From Nitriliruptoraceae bacterium (GTDB taxonomy: Bacteria > Actinomycetota > Nitriliruptoria > Nitriliruptorales > Nitriliruptoraceae), in the NCBI GenBank assembly GCA_003561535.1, contig PWWI01000142.1, forward strand, positions 1 to 36,531: a stretch of DNA of 36,531 nt. Reading direction: 5' to 3'. Under the pieces are notes generated by a model. The model worked only from the letters and a program-made list of their open reading frames with translations. It was not told the origin of the DNA and ran no database searches. This document shows positions 8,010 to 15,803 of the stretch, piece after piece. The stretch's first letter is position 1. Each line of letters opens with the position of its first letter. The translations under genes were made by a program, and so were the position numbers.

Positions 8010-9335
8010 TCAGTAGCGGTAGCTGTCGTCCTTGTAGGGCCCCCCGGGGTCGACGCCGAGGTAGTCGGCCTGCTCGGGGGGGAGCTCCGTCAGCCGCGCG
8101 CCGATCTTCTCCAGGTGCAGCCGGGCCACCTCCTCGTCGAGGTGCTTGGGCAGGACGTGGACCTCGTCCTTGTAGTCCTCGTGGTGCTGCCACAGCTCGA
8201 GCTGCGCGAGGACCTGGTTGGTGAAGGAGGTCTACATCACGAAGGAGCTGTGCCCGGTGGCGTTGCCGAGGTTGACCAGCCGCCCCTCGGCGAGCAGGAG
8301 CACGTCCTTGCCGTTCGGCAGGTGGACCAGGTCGACCTGGGGCTTGATGTTGGTCCACTCGTAGGCGCGCAGTGCCTCGGTCTCGATCTCGGTGTCGAAG
8401 TGCCCGATGTTGCACAGGATCGCGTGGTCCTTCATCTCCAGCACCCGGTCGTGGGTCACCACGCCCATGTTGCCCGTGGCGGTGACCACGATGTCGGCCT
8501 GGTCGATGACGTCCTCTATGCGCACGACCCGGTAGCCCTCCATGGCGGCCTGGAGCGCGTTGATCGGGTCGATCTCGGTGACGTAGACCGTGGCGCCCAT
8601 GCCGTCCAGCGCCTGGGCGCAGCCCTTGCCGACGTCGCCGTACCCGGCGACCACCACGACCTTGCCGGCGATCATCACGTCGGTTCCGCGCTTGATGCCG
8701 TCGATCAGCGACTCCCGGCACCCGTACAGGTTGTCGAACTTCGACTTGGTGACGGAGTCGTTGACGTTGATCGCGGGCATCCTGAGGGTGCCGCGCTTCT
8801 GCCACGCCCTGAGCTGCTTGATGCCGGTGGTGGTCTCCTCGGAGACCCCGAGGATCTCCGGCAGCAGGTCGGTGTGGTGGTCGTGGATCAGGGCGGTCAG
8901 GTCACCGCCGTCGTCGAGGAGCAGGTTCGGCCCGGAACCGTCGGGCCAGGTCAGGGTCTGCTCGATGCACCAGACGTACTCCGCCTCGGTCTCGCCCTTC
9001 CAGGCGAACACCGGGGTCCCGGCAGCGGCCACCGCAGCGGCGGCCTCGTCCTGGGTGGAGAAGATGTTGCAGGACGACCAACGCACGGAAGCTCCGAGCG
9101 CCTGCAGGGTCTCGATCAGCACCGCGGTCTGGACCGTCATGTGCAGGCAGCCGGCGATGCGGGCGCCCGCCAGGGGCTCCTCGCCCGCGAACCGCTCGCG
9201 CAGGGCCATCAGGCCGGGCATCTCGCGCTCGGCGAGGCCGATCTCCTTGCGGCCCCACTCGGCGAGGGCGAGGTCACGGACCTCGAAGTCCTGGTCGGGG
9301 TAGCGGCGCTCGAAGGGGGTGGGGTTGTCGCTCAC
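8010..9335 (-). CDS. ahcY: adenosylhomocysteinase, reading frame interrupted by an in-frame TAG
   Basis: Encodes S-adenosylhomocysteine hydrolase, the NAD-dependent cytoplasmic enzyme that removes the methyl-transfer by-product SAH and feeds homocysteine back to methionine. The GTG start at 9335 has GAGG upstream. Family motifs are present: [17 protein letters not shown] near 61-79, [16 protein letters not shown] near 190-205 and the NAD loop GYGDVGKG at 231-238. Translation meets TAG at codon 368 (8234-8232), right after GHSSFVM. The same frame then continues with 73 family-typical residues ([42 protein letters not shown]) to TGA at 8010. The lost tail carries the Lys and Tyr that in characterised enzymes complete the neighbouring subunit's NAD site, so a 367-residue product should be inactive. 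Intact length would be 441. Confidence 0.93.
8232..8234 (-). other. in-frame TAG codon inside adenosylhomocysteinase
   Basis: On the minus strand the codons read TTC GTG ATG TAG ACC TCC TTC. Family members have FVM-Ser at this point, so TCG is the expected codon and one base (T instead of G at plus-strand 8233) explains the stop. Two genes in this window, the permease ending at 651 and lnt ending at 19477, use TAG as their natural stop, so TAG is not generally recoded here. Confidence 0.9.
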
Positions 9336-9480
9336 GTGGGGTACCTCGTGGTCGGTGGGGATCCGTTGGCCGCGGGCACCCGGAGGTCCGACGCGTTCGG
9401 CGGGGACGTCGCGGGAGCCCGGCGGGCGGCGTGCAGGTCGCGGTCTCGACAGGGATCCGGGACCCACCACGCGCTGGATC

Positions 9481-9521
9481 GGTGGTCGAAGGGGTGGCCG
9501 GGCTCGGCGTCCTCGACCACC
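9481..9521 (-). terminator. stem-loop just downstream of aat, candidate terminator
   Basis: GGTGGTCGA (9481-9489) and TCGACCACC (9513-9521) form perfect 9-bp arms with a 23-nt GC-rich loop. It begins 8 bp after the aat stop codon, and the adenosylhomocysteinase gene begins about 146 bp further on. No T-run follows. The placement fits a terminator separating aat from ahcY. Confidence 0.45.
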
Positions 9522-9529
9522 AGTGTGCC

Positions 9530-10294
9530 TCACCCGGCGAGTGTCGTCACGGGACGTCTGCCCACGGCCATGCGGACCTGTCGGGTGCGCAGGATCCGCA
9601 GGTCGGCGAGGAACACCTCGCGGGGCACCTCCAGGGCACCGAGGCTGGCGAGGTGGGGGGGGAGGAGCTGGACGTCGAGCAGGGCACCGCCGGCGGCGGT
9701 GAAGCGGTCGAGCAGGTCGACCAACGCCACCTTCGAGGCGTCGGTCGCCCGGTGGAACATCGACTCGCCGGTGAACACCGCGCCGATCTGGACGCCGTAG
9801 ATGCCGCCGACGAGCCGGCGGCCCTCCCAGACCTCCACGCTGTGCACCCAGCCGAGCTCGTGCAGCCGGCGGTAGGCGGCCTGCATCTCAAGCGTCAGCC
9901 ACGTCCCCTCGTCGTCACGGTCCGCACAGGCCGCCACCACCCCGGGCAGGTCCGCGTCGACCGTGGTGGTCCACCCGCTGCGCCTGAGGGTGCGTCGCAG
10001 GCTGCGCGAGCGGTGGAGGCTGTCGGTGGTGATCACCCCCCGGGGGTCGGGTGAGAACCACGGCAGCGGGGTGTCGACGTGGGGCCAGGGGAAGATGCCC
10101 CGCCGGTAGGCGTCGACCAGGGTGGCGGGCGCGAGGTCGGCGCCGAACCCGATTAGCTCCTGCGGGCCCTGCAGGCCCGGGTCGGGTAGGGCCCACACCG
10201 AGGGCGGCACCGGTCGGGGTGGGCGGGTGCGGCCGTCGGCCGCGACCGGGAGCAGGCGCGGTCCGTCCTCCACCTTCCGGGCGTTCGAACGCAC
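9530..10294 (-). CDS. aat: leucyl/phenylalanyl-tRNA--protein transferase
   Basis: About 254 residues, slightly longer than the usual 230 or so because of a 30-residue N-terminal extension. The enzyme transfers Leu or Phe from aminoacyl-tRNA to proteins with N-terminal Lys or Arg, marking them for ClpS-dependent degradation. Recognisable segments are [20 protein letters not shown], then IFPW and [13 protein letters not shown], the central [20 protein letters not shown], and [19 protein letters not shown] with [15 protein letters not shown]. These cover the whole catalytic GNAT-like domain. The GTG at 10294 is a reasonable start with GGCAGG upstream; the extension has no recognised role. It diverges from the exonuclease gene. 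ClpS, its functional partner, is encoded about 4 kb away. Confidence 0.93.
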   Translation of the reverse strand: MRSNARKVEDGPRLLPVAADGRTRPPRPVPPSVWALPDPGLQGPQELIGFGADLAPATLVDAYRRGIFPWPHVDTPLPWFSPDPRGVITTDSLHRSRSLRRTLRRSGWTTTVDADLPGVVAACADRDDEGTWLTLEMQAAYRRLHELGWVHSVEVWEGRRLVGGIYGVQIGAVFTGESMFHRATDASKVALVDLLDRFTAAGGALLDVQLLPPHLASLGALEVPREVFLADLRILRTRQVRMAVGRRPVTTLAG

Positions 10295-10374
10295 GTGGTC
10301 GTCACCTGCCTCGGACGTGCCGGCACGCGGCCGACGCTGGACTACCGTTCCCCACGGTAGCCACAGGAGGCCAC
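10295..10374. promoter_or_regulatory. divergent intergenic region with a small hairpin before the exonuclease gene
   Basis: This 80-bp gap must hold the start signals of aat (-) and the exonuclease/murJ pair (+). CTACCGT (10342-10348) and ACGGTAG (10354-10360) form perfect 7-bp arms around a 5-nt loop. It ends 5 bp before the AGGAGG ribosome site of the exonuclease gene. TACCGT could itself be a -10 hexamer for the plus strand. Whether this is an operator, an mRNA hairpin or a promoter cannot be decided from sequence. Confidence 0.35.
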
Positions 10375-11280
10375 ATGGCTGGGGATGGGGAGGCGGCGGT
10401 GCCGGCACGTCTCCACCTCGTCGACGGCACCTACGAGCTGTTCCGCGCCCACTTCTCGAAGCGGCCCGACCGCACCGATCCCGCGGGCCGCGACATCAAG
10501 GCGACCGTGGGGCTCGTGTCCAGCCTGCTGGCGCTGTTGGACGACGAGGCCGAGGCCGTCACCCACCTCGGCGTCGCCTTCGACCGACCGATCGAGAGCT
10601 GGCGCAACGAGGTCTTCGGGGGCTACAAGAGCTCGGAGGGTGTCGACCCGGCCCTGCTCGCCCAGCTCGCCGACGCCGAGGTGGCCGTGGGCACCCTCGG
10701 GGTGCACGTCTGGCGCTGCGAGCGGGTCGAGGCCGACGACCAGCTCGCCAGCGCCGCGGTCCGGTTCGCGCCCGAGGTGGGACAGGTCCGGATCCTCACC
10801 CCGGACAAGGACCTCGCCCAGGTGGTGCAGGGCAGCCGGATCATCCAGGTGGACCGGTCCCGCGGCACCGAGCGGGACGAGGACGCGGTGCGTGAGCGGT
10901 TCGGGGTGCCACCGGCTGCGATCCCCGACCTGCTGGCCCTGGTCGGCGACGTCGCCGACGGCATCCCGGGGCTGCCGGGCATCGGGGCGAAGACCGCGGC
11001 CACCCTGCTGGGCCACTACGGAGAGCTGGAGGCGATCCCCGGGGATCCCGCCGACTGGGAGGTGCCGGTGCGGGGCGCTGCCCGGATCGCGGCCAGCCTC
11101 GCCGAGCGGCGTGACGAGGCGCTGCGCTACCGGGAGCTCACGCGGCTGGCGACCGAGCTGGACCCGGGGGTGGCGCTGGCGGACCTGGCCTTCGACGGGG
11201 TGCCGCAGGGGCCGTACCTGGACTGGTGTGACGCGCTCGGGCTCGGCCAGCTGCGGGACCGGCCACGACGGTGGGCGTGA
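10375..11280 (+). CDS. 5'-3' exonuclease-like protein (FEN/PIN and H3TH domains, stand-alone)
   Basis: A 301-residue protein resembling the N-terminal 5' nuclease domain of DNA polymerase I, without polymerase. Acidic metal ligands are visible at D17 (LVDGTYELFRAHF), D70 (GVAFDRPIESWR), EADD 119-122 and DKD 144-146. The helix-3-turn-helix DNA-binding segment follows (GDVADGIPGLPGIGAKTA, 191-208); the usual Asn of the DNIPG motif is Gly here. The ATG at 10375 has AGGAGG 4 nt upstream, so the start is firm. M. tuberculosis has a similar stand-alone exonuclease (Rv2090) near helY; here it has moved away from that block. It may act in primer removal or repair. murJ starts 6 bp later, so the two are probably co-transcribed. 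Confidence 0.88.
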   Translation: MAGDGEAAVPARLHLVDGTYELFRAHFSKRPDRTDPAGRDIKATVGLVSSLLALLDDEAEAVTHLGVAFDRPIESWRNEVFGGYKSSEGVDPALLAQLADAEVAVGTLGVHVWRCERVEADDQLASAAVRFAPEVGQVRILTPDKDLAQVVQGSRIIQVDRSRGTERDEDAVRERFGVPPAAIPDLLALVGDVADGIPGLPGIGAKTAATLLGHYGELEAIPGDPADWEVPVRGAARIAASLAERRDEALRYRELTRLATELDPGVALADLAFDGVPQGPYLDWCDALGLGQLRDRPRRWA

Positions 11281-11286
11281 CACCCC

Positions 11287-12996
11287 GTGGATGACGCTGG
11301 ACGGGACGAGGGCCCGGCTTCCGAGGAGGTACCGGGCGACGGCGCGGCCGAGATGCGCCGGTTCTCGTCGCTGATCGCGGGCGGGATCGCGCTGTCGCGG
11401 ATGTCCGGGCTGGTGCGCGACGCCGCGTTGGCGTTCTTCCTGGGCGCCAACGTCGGAGCCGATGCGTTCCGGGCGGCGCTCAAGATCCCGAACCTGCTGC
11501 AGAACCTGCTCGGGGAAGGGGTCCTGTCGGCCTCCTTCATCCCCACCTACTCCCGCCTGCTGGCCGAGGACCGTGAGGAGGAGGCGGGCCGGGTGGCGGG
11601 AGCGGTCCTCGGGCTGCTGGTGGTCCTGGTCGGGGTGTTGGTGCTGCTGGGCATGGTGTTCGCCGCCCCGCTGGTGCGCCTGATCACCCCCGGCTTCGTA
11701 GGTGAGCGCTTCGAGCTCACCGTCACGCTGGTGCGGATCATGTTCCCGGGGGTGGGTCTGCTGGTCCTGTCCGCGTGGTGCCTCGGGGTCCTGAACGCCC
11801 ATCGCCGGTTCTTCCTGTCCTACGTCGCCCCGGTGCTGTGGAACCTCGGGATCCTGATCGGGCTGGTGACGCTCGGGGCCTCGGCGCTGCTGGACCCGGC
11901 GGTGGCCGCCGGCTGGGGCGTGGTGCTCGGTGGTGCGTTGCAGGTCGCCGTGCAGGTCCCGACGGTGCGACGGGTGCTGCGGGGCTCGCTCCGGCCGTCA
12001 CTGGACCACCGCCGGGCGGGGGTGCGCACGGTGCTGCGGGCCTTCGGGCCGATCGTGCTGGGGCGGGGTGTGGTGCAGCTCTCGGCCCTGGTGGAGCTCG
12101 CGGTCGCCTCGTTGCTGGCGGTCGGCGCCGTGGCGGTGCTCGGGTACGCCCAGACCTTCTACCTGCTCCCGATCGCGCTGTTCGGTATGAGCGTGGCGGC
12201 GGCCGAGTTGCCGTCGCTGTCCACGATGGGCGCCGCGGGCCGGGCCGCGTTGCGCGAACGGCTGGACGCCGGGTTGGCCCGTAGCGCCTTCTTCGTGATG
12301 GGGGCCATGGTCGCCTACCTGCTGCTCGGTGGTGACATCGTCGACCTGCTGTTCGGCCGGGGCGCCTTCGACGCCGAGACCACCTTCCAGGTCGCGGCCG
12401 TGCTGGGTGTCTACAGCCTCGGACTGCTACCCGCCACGGCATCGCGGCTGCTCCAGTCGGTGCTCTACGCCGTCGACGACGCCCGTACCCCCGCGGTGAT
12501 CGCCGGGATCCGGGTCGCCGTCGCGTTGGCGGTCGCCATCCCGCTGATGTTCAACCTGGACCGCATCGTGGTCGACCTCGCCGAGCCCGCCGGCTTCGTG
12601 CTGGCCGAGGGCGCGCGCGTGCCCACCCTGTCACCCCCCGACCCGGCCCTGCGGGACGCCACCGAGAACCAGCTGCGGCTCGGGGCGCTCGGCCTGGCCG
12701 CGGGCTCGGCGGTGGGATCCTGGCTGGAGTTCCTGCTGCTGCGCGGGCGCGTGACCCGACTCACGACCCGGCCGCGGCTCGGCGGAGGGACGCTGCTGCG
12801 CCTGCTCCTCGGGGCGCTGGCGACCTTCCTGATCGCCCCACCGCTGGCGCTGCTCGTGCCGACCGGAGCGGGCTCGCTGGCGCGGCTGGTCATCGTGGGG
12901 GGCGGCGCCGGGACCACCTACCTGCTGGTGACGTGGGCGCTGCGGGTGCCGGAGTGCCGGTACCTGATCGCCAGCCTCGGCCGACGGGCGCGGTGA
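11287..12996 (+). CDS. murJ: MurJ-type lipid II flippase
   Basis: A membrane protein of about 569 residues with some 14 hydrophobic segments, of the MOP superfamily, that moves the peptidoglycan precursor lipid II across the cytoplasmic membrane. The N-terminal core SRMSGLVRDAALAFFLGAN, then ADAFRAALKIPNLLQNLLGEG and SASFIPTYSRLL is characteristic and includes the conserved Arg and Asp residues. Later family segments include RIMFPGVGLLVLSAWCLGVLNAHRRFF and the RGAFDAETT region near 355. The GTG at 11287, 6 bp after the exonuclease stop, lacks a strong ribosome site; an in-frame ATG at 11353 (MRRFSSLIAGG) would drop a 22-residue acidic leader and is a real alternative. It converges on the oxidoreductase gene with 18 bp between stops. 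Confidence 0.9.
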   Translation: MDDAGRDEGPASEEVPGDGAAEMRRFSSLIAGGIALSRMSGLVRDAALAFFLGANVGADAFRAALKIPNLLQNLLGEGVLSASFIPTYSRLLAEDREEEAGRVAGAVLGLLVVLVGVLVLLGMVFAAPLVRLITPGFVGERFELTVTLVRIMFPGVGLLVLSAWCLGVLNAHRRFFLSYVAPVLWNLGILIGLVTLGASALLDPAVAAGWGVVLGGALQVAVQVPTVRRVLRGSLRPSLDHRRAGVRTVLRAFGPIVLGRGVVQLSALVELAVASLLAVGAVAVLGYAQTFYLLPIALFGMSVAAAELPSLSTMGAAGRAALRERLDAGLARSAFFVMGAMVAYLLLGGDIVDLLFGRGAFDAETTFQVAAVLGVYSLGLLPATASRLLQSVLYAVDDARTPAVIAGIRVAVALAVAIPLMFNLDRIVVDLAEPAGFVLAEGARVPTLSPPDPALRDATENQLRLGALGLAAGSAVGSWLEFLLLRGRVTRLTTRPRLGGGTLLRLLLGALATFLIAPPLALLVPTGAGSLARLVIVGGGAGTTYLLVTWALRVPECRYLIASLGRRAR

Positions 12997-13014
12997 CACT
13001 GCGCCGCGGCGGCG

Positions 13015-14016
13015 TCAGCCGGTGTGGGGGTCGAGGGCGCGTACCACGGCGTCGATGCTGGCGACGGGGTCGTCCCCGACCACCACGACCCGGGCGATGA
13101 GGTGGTCGAGCCCGGCCTCGGCGTAGCGACGCAGCAGTGGGGTGGCGTCGTCACCGGGTGTCGCCGCCCACCCGAGCGCGTCCAGGGTCTCCTCCCCCAG
13201 AGCCTCCGCCAACCCGATCCCGTCCGCCCCCGACCGGTGTGCGTCGCGGGCCCGATCCAGCGCGGGGCCGAACCCCTGGCGCTCGAGATGGGCGGCGTAG
13301 GCCGGGAGCGCGCCGTAGCGACCGATCTGGGTCGCCAACGCCGCCCTGGCCGCGTCGCGGTCCTCGGCCACCGCCAGGCGGACGTAGGTCGCGACCTCGA
13401 CCTGCGACGGGTCCCGGCCGGCGTCACGGGCGCCGTCGCGGACCAGCGTGCCGGCTCGTGCCACCTCCTCGGGGCCGGCCCAGTTCAGCAGGGCGCCGTC
13501 GGCGTGGGAGCCCGCCAGGGCGAGCATCCTCGGTCCCATGGCGGCGAGGTAGCGAGGTGTCGGTGGGGGCAGCGGCGACACCGCCAGGCGGAAGCGGCGG
13601 GAGGACAGGCCCTCGCCCGCCACCTCGCTCTGCTCCCCCGCCTCCAGCTGCGCCAGGATCGTCAGCAGTTCGCGGCTGGCCGTGAGGGGCTTGACCACCT
13701 CGGCGCCGTGCCAGGGGCCCATCGTCGCGCCATGGCTGACCCCGAGCCCGAGGAGGAACCGTCCTCCACTTGCTTCCTGCAGGGTGGCCGACGCCATGGC
13801 GAGCTGTGCGGGGCTCCGGGTCCAGATCGGCGCGACCCCGACCCCGACCCGCAGATCGGTGGTCGCGGCCGCCCAGGCCTGGCACAGCAGGAGCGCGTCC
13901 CGCCCACTGGCCTCGTTGGTCCACAGCGACGTGAACCCCGCGCCCTCGACGTGGGCGGCGATGCGTTGCTGCACCACCAGCGGCAGGTCCTCGCTGACCC
14001 CGACACCTAGCTGCAC
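13015..14016 (-). CDS. LLM-class (luciferase-like) oxidoreductase, probably F420-dependent
   Basis: A 333-residue single-domain protein with the luciferase-like monooxygenase TIM-barrel pattern. Recognisable segments are the N-terminal strand MQLGVGVSEDLPL, then EGAGFTSLWTNEA, the RVGVGVAPIWTRSPAQLAMASATLQE region, GRFLLGLGVSH, and PRYLAAMGPRMLALAGSHADGALLNW. Actinobacterial members mostly use reduced coenzyme F420, less often FMN; the cofactor is inferred from the family and the likely lineage. The substrate is unknown. The GTG start at 14016 has GGAGGAG 7 nt upstream. It is the last gene on the strand before the convergent murJ and lies 40 bp after the DUF2017 gene. Confidence 0.85.
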   Translation of the reverse strand: MQLGVGVSEDLPLVVQQRIAAHVEGAGFTSLWTNEASGRDALLLCQAWAAATTDLRVGVGVAPIWTRSPAQLAMASATLQEASGGRFLLGLGVSHGATMGPWHGAEVVKPLTASRELLTILAQLEAGEQSEVAGEGLSSRRFRLAVSPLPPPTPRYLAAMGPRMLALAGSHADGALLNWAGPEEVARAGTLVRDGARDAGRDPSQVEVATYVRLAVAEDRDAARAALATQIGRYGALPAYAAHLERQGFGPALDRARDAHRSGADGIGLAEALGEETLDALGWAATPGDDATPLLRRYAEAGLDHLIARVVVVGDDPVASIDAVVRALDPHTG

Positions 14017-14056
14017 CGTGCTGCTCCTCCCCCGACCCGATGGGTCGTGCGGTTGT

Positions 14057-14560
14057 TCACGCCCGTGCGTCGCGCCCGTCGAGGATCGCCAGCAACTGCT
14101 CCTGCCACCAACCCAGATGGTCCATGACCGCGACCGGGTAGGCCACCGGGTCGTCCTCCGCGAGCCGGTCGCGGTCGAGCGCCTCGATGTCGATGCGCGC
14201 GCCGATCGCGAGCCGGATGTCGTTGAGCACCCCGAGGACCAGCAGTGGCTCGTCCTCGACCAGGTCCACCACCAGTCGGCCCTTCGAGCGCCGCCCGCGC
14301 TCGAGCAGCTCGAGCACCGCCTCGAGCCCCGTCAGCCGATCGGCGAGCAGGGCGTCGGCCAGCAGGTCCCGCACCTCACGGTCGGCCTCAGGGTCGCCGA
14401 GCACCGCCGGCGGGAACAGCCGCGCCACGACCGGATCGTCCGCCCCCGGCTCCTCCAGCGCGGTCCGCAGCTCGCCGGCGAGCCGGGTCAGCAGGGTGAC
14501 CTCCTGCGGGCGCAGCTGCAGCCGGATCAGCTCCCCACGACGCACGAAGGTGGCGGTCAC
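14057..14560 (-). CDS. DUF2017 family protein encoded next to clpS
   Basis: A 167-residue cytoplasmic protein matching the pattern of DUF2017, an actinobacterial family normally encoded directly downstream of clpS (as Rv1332 after Rv1331 in M. tuberculosis). Visible traits are an N-terminal FVRRGELIRLQLRPQEVTLLTRL segment, a charged middle with several Arg-Leu-rich helices, and the C-terminal motif VMDHLGWWQEQLLAIL. The molecular role is not established. The GTG start overlaps the clpS stop by 4 nt (GTGA), so the two are translationally coupled, which supports a link to ClpS-dependent protein turnover. Followed 40 bp later by the LLM oxidoreductase. Confidence 0.82.
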   Translation of the reverse strand: MTATFVRRGELIRLQLRPQEVTLLTRLAGELRTALEEPGADDPVVARLFPPAVLGDPEADREVRDLLADALLADRLTGLEAVLELLERGRRSKGRLVVDLVEDEPLLVLGVLNDIRLAIGARIDIEALDRDRLAEDDPVAYPVAVMDHLGWWQEQLLAILDGRDARA

Positions 14561-14859
14561 GAGGGCCGCTCCATCGTGGCCCGCAGGCCGTAACCGTGGA
14601 GCGCGTGCACGTAGCGTTCCGCCTGCTCGCGGGGCTCGGAGGCGACGAGCGCCCGGCCCTGCTCGTGGACCTCGAGCATGAGCTTGCGGGCGAGGTGGTC
14701 GGGGAACCCGAACACCCGCTTGAAGACGAAGACGACGTAGGACATCAGGTTGACCGGGTCATCCCAGACGATCACGTCCCAGGGCAGGTCAGGGCTGACC
14801 TCGGACTCGGTCCCAGGCTGGCGGACCGGGGTCGTCGTAGGGCCAACGGGCTGAGCCAC
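14557..14859 (-). CDS. clpS: ATP-dependent Clp protease adaptor ClpS
   Basis: A 100-residue adaptor that binds proteins with destabilising N-terminal residues (Leu, Phe, Trp, Tyr) and hands them to the Clp AAA+ unfoldase. The core begins at WDVIVWDDPVNLMSYVVFVFKR (27-48), where the Asp-Asp-Pro and Asn of the N-degron pocket lie. It continues with KLMLEVHEQGRALV (59-72), containing the conserved His. The GTG at 14859 has GGGAGG 8 nt upstream; the 20-residue leader is flexible as in other ClpS proteins. It pairs in function with Aat, encoded about 4 kb away, which creates ligands for it. Overlaps the DUF2017 gene by 4 nt. Confidence 0.92.
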   Translation of the reverse strand: MAQPVGPTTTPVRQPGTESEVSPDLPWDVIVWDDPVNLMSYVVFVFKRVFGFPDHLARKLMLEVHEQGRALVASEPREQAERYVHALHGYGLRATMERPS

Positions 14860-14980
14860 GGTGTGTGCCTCCCGCAGCGTTCGGGACCCTGGACCGTACC
14901 GGTCCCGTGGCGCCGGTGGCAGGTGCATCCACCGGGGGTCGGCAGCCGCGGGGGCGGGTCCCCTTCGACGTGGTTGCGGG

Positions 14981-15286
14981 TCAGCGGCGGCGGCGGCGAG
15001 CCATCCGACGCTGACGCTCGCGCTCCTCGAGCTCGTCCCAGGAGGGCGGGTTCGCCATCGTCCGGCCCACGGGGTTCGCGGCCGGTGCCGCCTTGGTGAC
15101 GGTCACCCCGGTCGCGGCGCGGCGACGTCCCTCGGACTCGCCGAGCTCGAACTCGACCTCGTCACCCGGACGCAGTGGGCCCGAGGCGACCTCGGTGGCG
15201 GCGACGTAGGCCTCGGAACCGTCGTCGACGGTGATGAAGCCGAAGTTGCGGTCGGCGTGGAAGACCTTGACGCGTCCGGTGGGCAT
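14981..15286 (-). CDS. cold-shock-domain-like protein with basic C-terminal tail
   Basis: A 101-residue protein whose first 65 residues follow the cold-shock domain: GRVKVFHADRNFGFITVDD with RNP1 (FGFI), later PLRPGDEVEFELGESEGRRRAATGV. RNP2, normally near VFVH, is altered to AYVAATEV, losing aromatic and His contacts. The remaining 35 residues form a charged tail (WDELEERERQRRMARRRRR). Nucleic-acid binding is likely; an RNA-chaperone role is inferred from the family and the altered RNP2 makes it less certain. The ATG at 15286 has GAGG 10 nt upstream. The 223-bp region before it is rich in inverted repeats. Not obviously in an operon. Confidence 0.8.
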   Translation of the reverse strand: MPTGRVKVFHADRNFGFITVDDGSEAYVAATEVASGPLRPGDEVEFELGESEGRRRAATGVTVTKAAPAANPVGRTMANPPSWDELEERERQRRMARRRRR

Positions 15287-15368
15287 GGGGTGGTGACCTC
15301 TGGTGTGCGCGGGCGGGGGTGGTGGCCCGGGTGGAGGGCGCCGTGACGGCGCGACGGTGGCCGCCGAG

Positions 15369-15415
15369 CCGGTGGAACGCCACCGGAGCAGGGCGGAAGG
15401 GCGAGCGGCTCGCCC
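15369..15415 (-). other. hairpins in the upstream region of the cold-shock-like gene
   Basis: Two compact inverted repeats lie 83-129 bp upstream of the start codon. CCGGTGG-AACG-CCACCGG (15369-15386) has perfect 7-bp arms and a 4-nt loop. GGGCGAG-CGG-CTCGCCC (15399-15415) has perfect 7-bp arms and a 3-nt loop. If the region is transcribed they would structure the 5' leader, as in leaders of some cold-shock mRNAs. They could equally be the terminator of the gene that ends at 15510 on the same strand. Confidence 0.35.
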
Positions 15416-15509
15416 GGAGCGAACCCGGAGGGTAGCGGCTCCGGCTCCCCGACCGCGACCGGTGGGGGCGCCGATCGTGCTGGTGGCCGTTGTCGGGGTC
15501 ACGTCCGGC

Positions 15510-15800
15510 TCAGCCCTGGGCGGCGGCCCAGGCCCGTGCGGCGTCCTCGACCTCCTCCAGCGTGCCCGTCACCAGGGCCTCGATCGGCGTGCGTCCTTCG
15601 AGGCGTCGCTGCTCGGTGGCGAACCAGCGGCCCGCTGCCGCATCGTCCACCCAGCCCTGCAGGAGCCGCAGCACGTCCAGAGCCGCCTCCAGCGGGGTGT
15701 GCGGCTGCCCGACGTCGGCGGCGACGAGCCGGTCGACCGGCCCGTCGCCGAGGACCTCCCTGAGCTCCGCCTCGTCGTCCAGTGGGTCGTCGCGGTACAC
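15510..15800 (-). CDS. small acidic protein, possibly DUF2384 (MbcA/ParS/Xre antitoxin C-terminal)-like
   Basis: A 96-residue acidic protein. The C-terminal half (LRLLQGWVDDAAAGRWFATEQ, then RRLEGRTPIEALVTGTLEEV) recalls the toxin-binding domain of MbcA/Xre antitoxins, where a short Pro-Ile/Leu-rich motif (G-x-TP-I/L) is followed by helices. No Xre DNA-binding domain and no RES-type toxin are encoded beside it, so a complete toxin-antitoxin pair is not supported. The GTG at 15800 lies 3 bp after the stop of the coiled-coil gene upstream, suggesting a three-gene operon with that gene and the SRPBCC protein. Function unknown; the family assignment is tentative. Confidence 0.62.
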   Translation of the reverse strand: MYRDDPLDDEAELREVLGDGPVDRLVAADVGQPHTPLEAALDVLRLLQGWVDDAAAGRWFATEQRRLEGRTPIEALVTGTLEEVEDAARAWAAAQG

Positions 15801-15803
15801 GGC

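Noticed and set aside
7786-8805. Long N-terminal extension of the hypothetical secreted protein into the adenosylhomocysteinase gene
   Set aside because: The added residues are Arg/Gly-rich antisense-frame noise, while the GTG at 7785 has GAGGAGG and is followed by a signal sequence.
8010-9335. Pyrrolysine or general TAG recoding as the explanation for the interrupted gene
   Set aside because: The family has Ser at this position, no pyrrolysine genes are present in the window, and two neighbouring genes use TAG as a normal stop.
9336-9480. SAH or SAM riboswitch upstream of the adenosylhomocysteinase gene
   Set aside because: I looked for the conserved cores of these riboswitches on the minus strand and saw none.
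15510-15800. Toxin-antitoxin module
   Set aside because: Only a weak antitoxin-like C-terminus is visible. Neither neighbour resembles a RES, PIN or other toxin.
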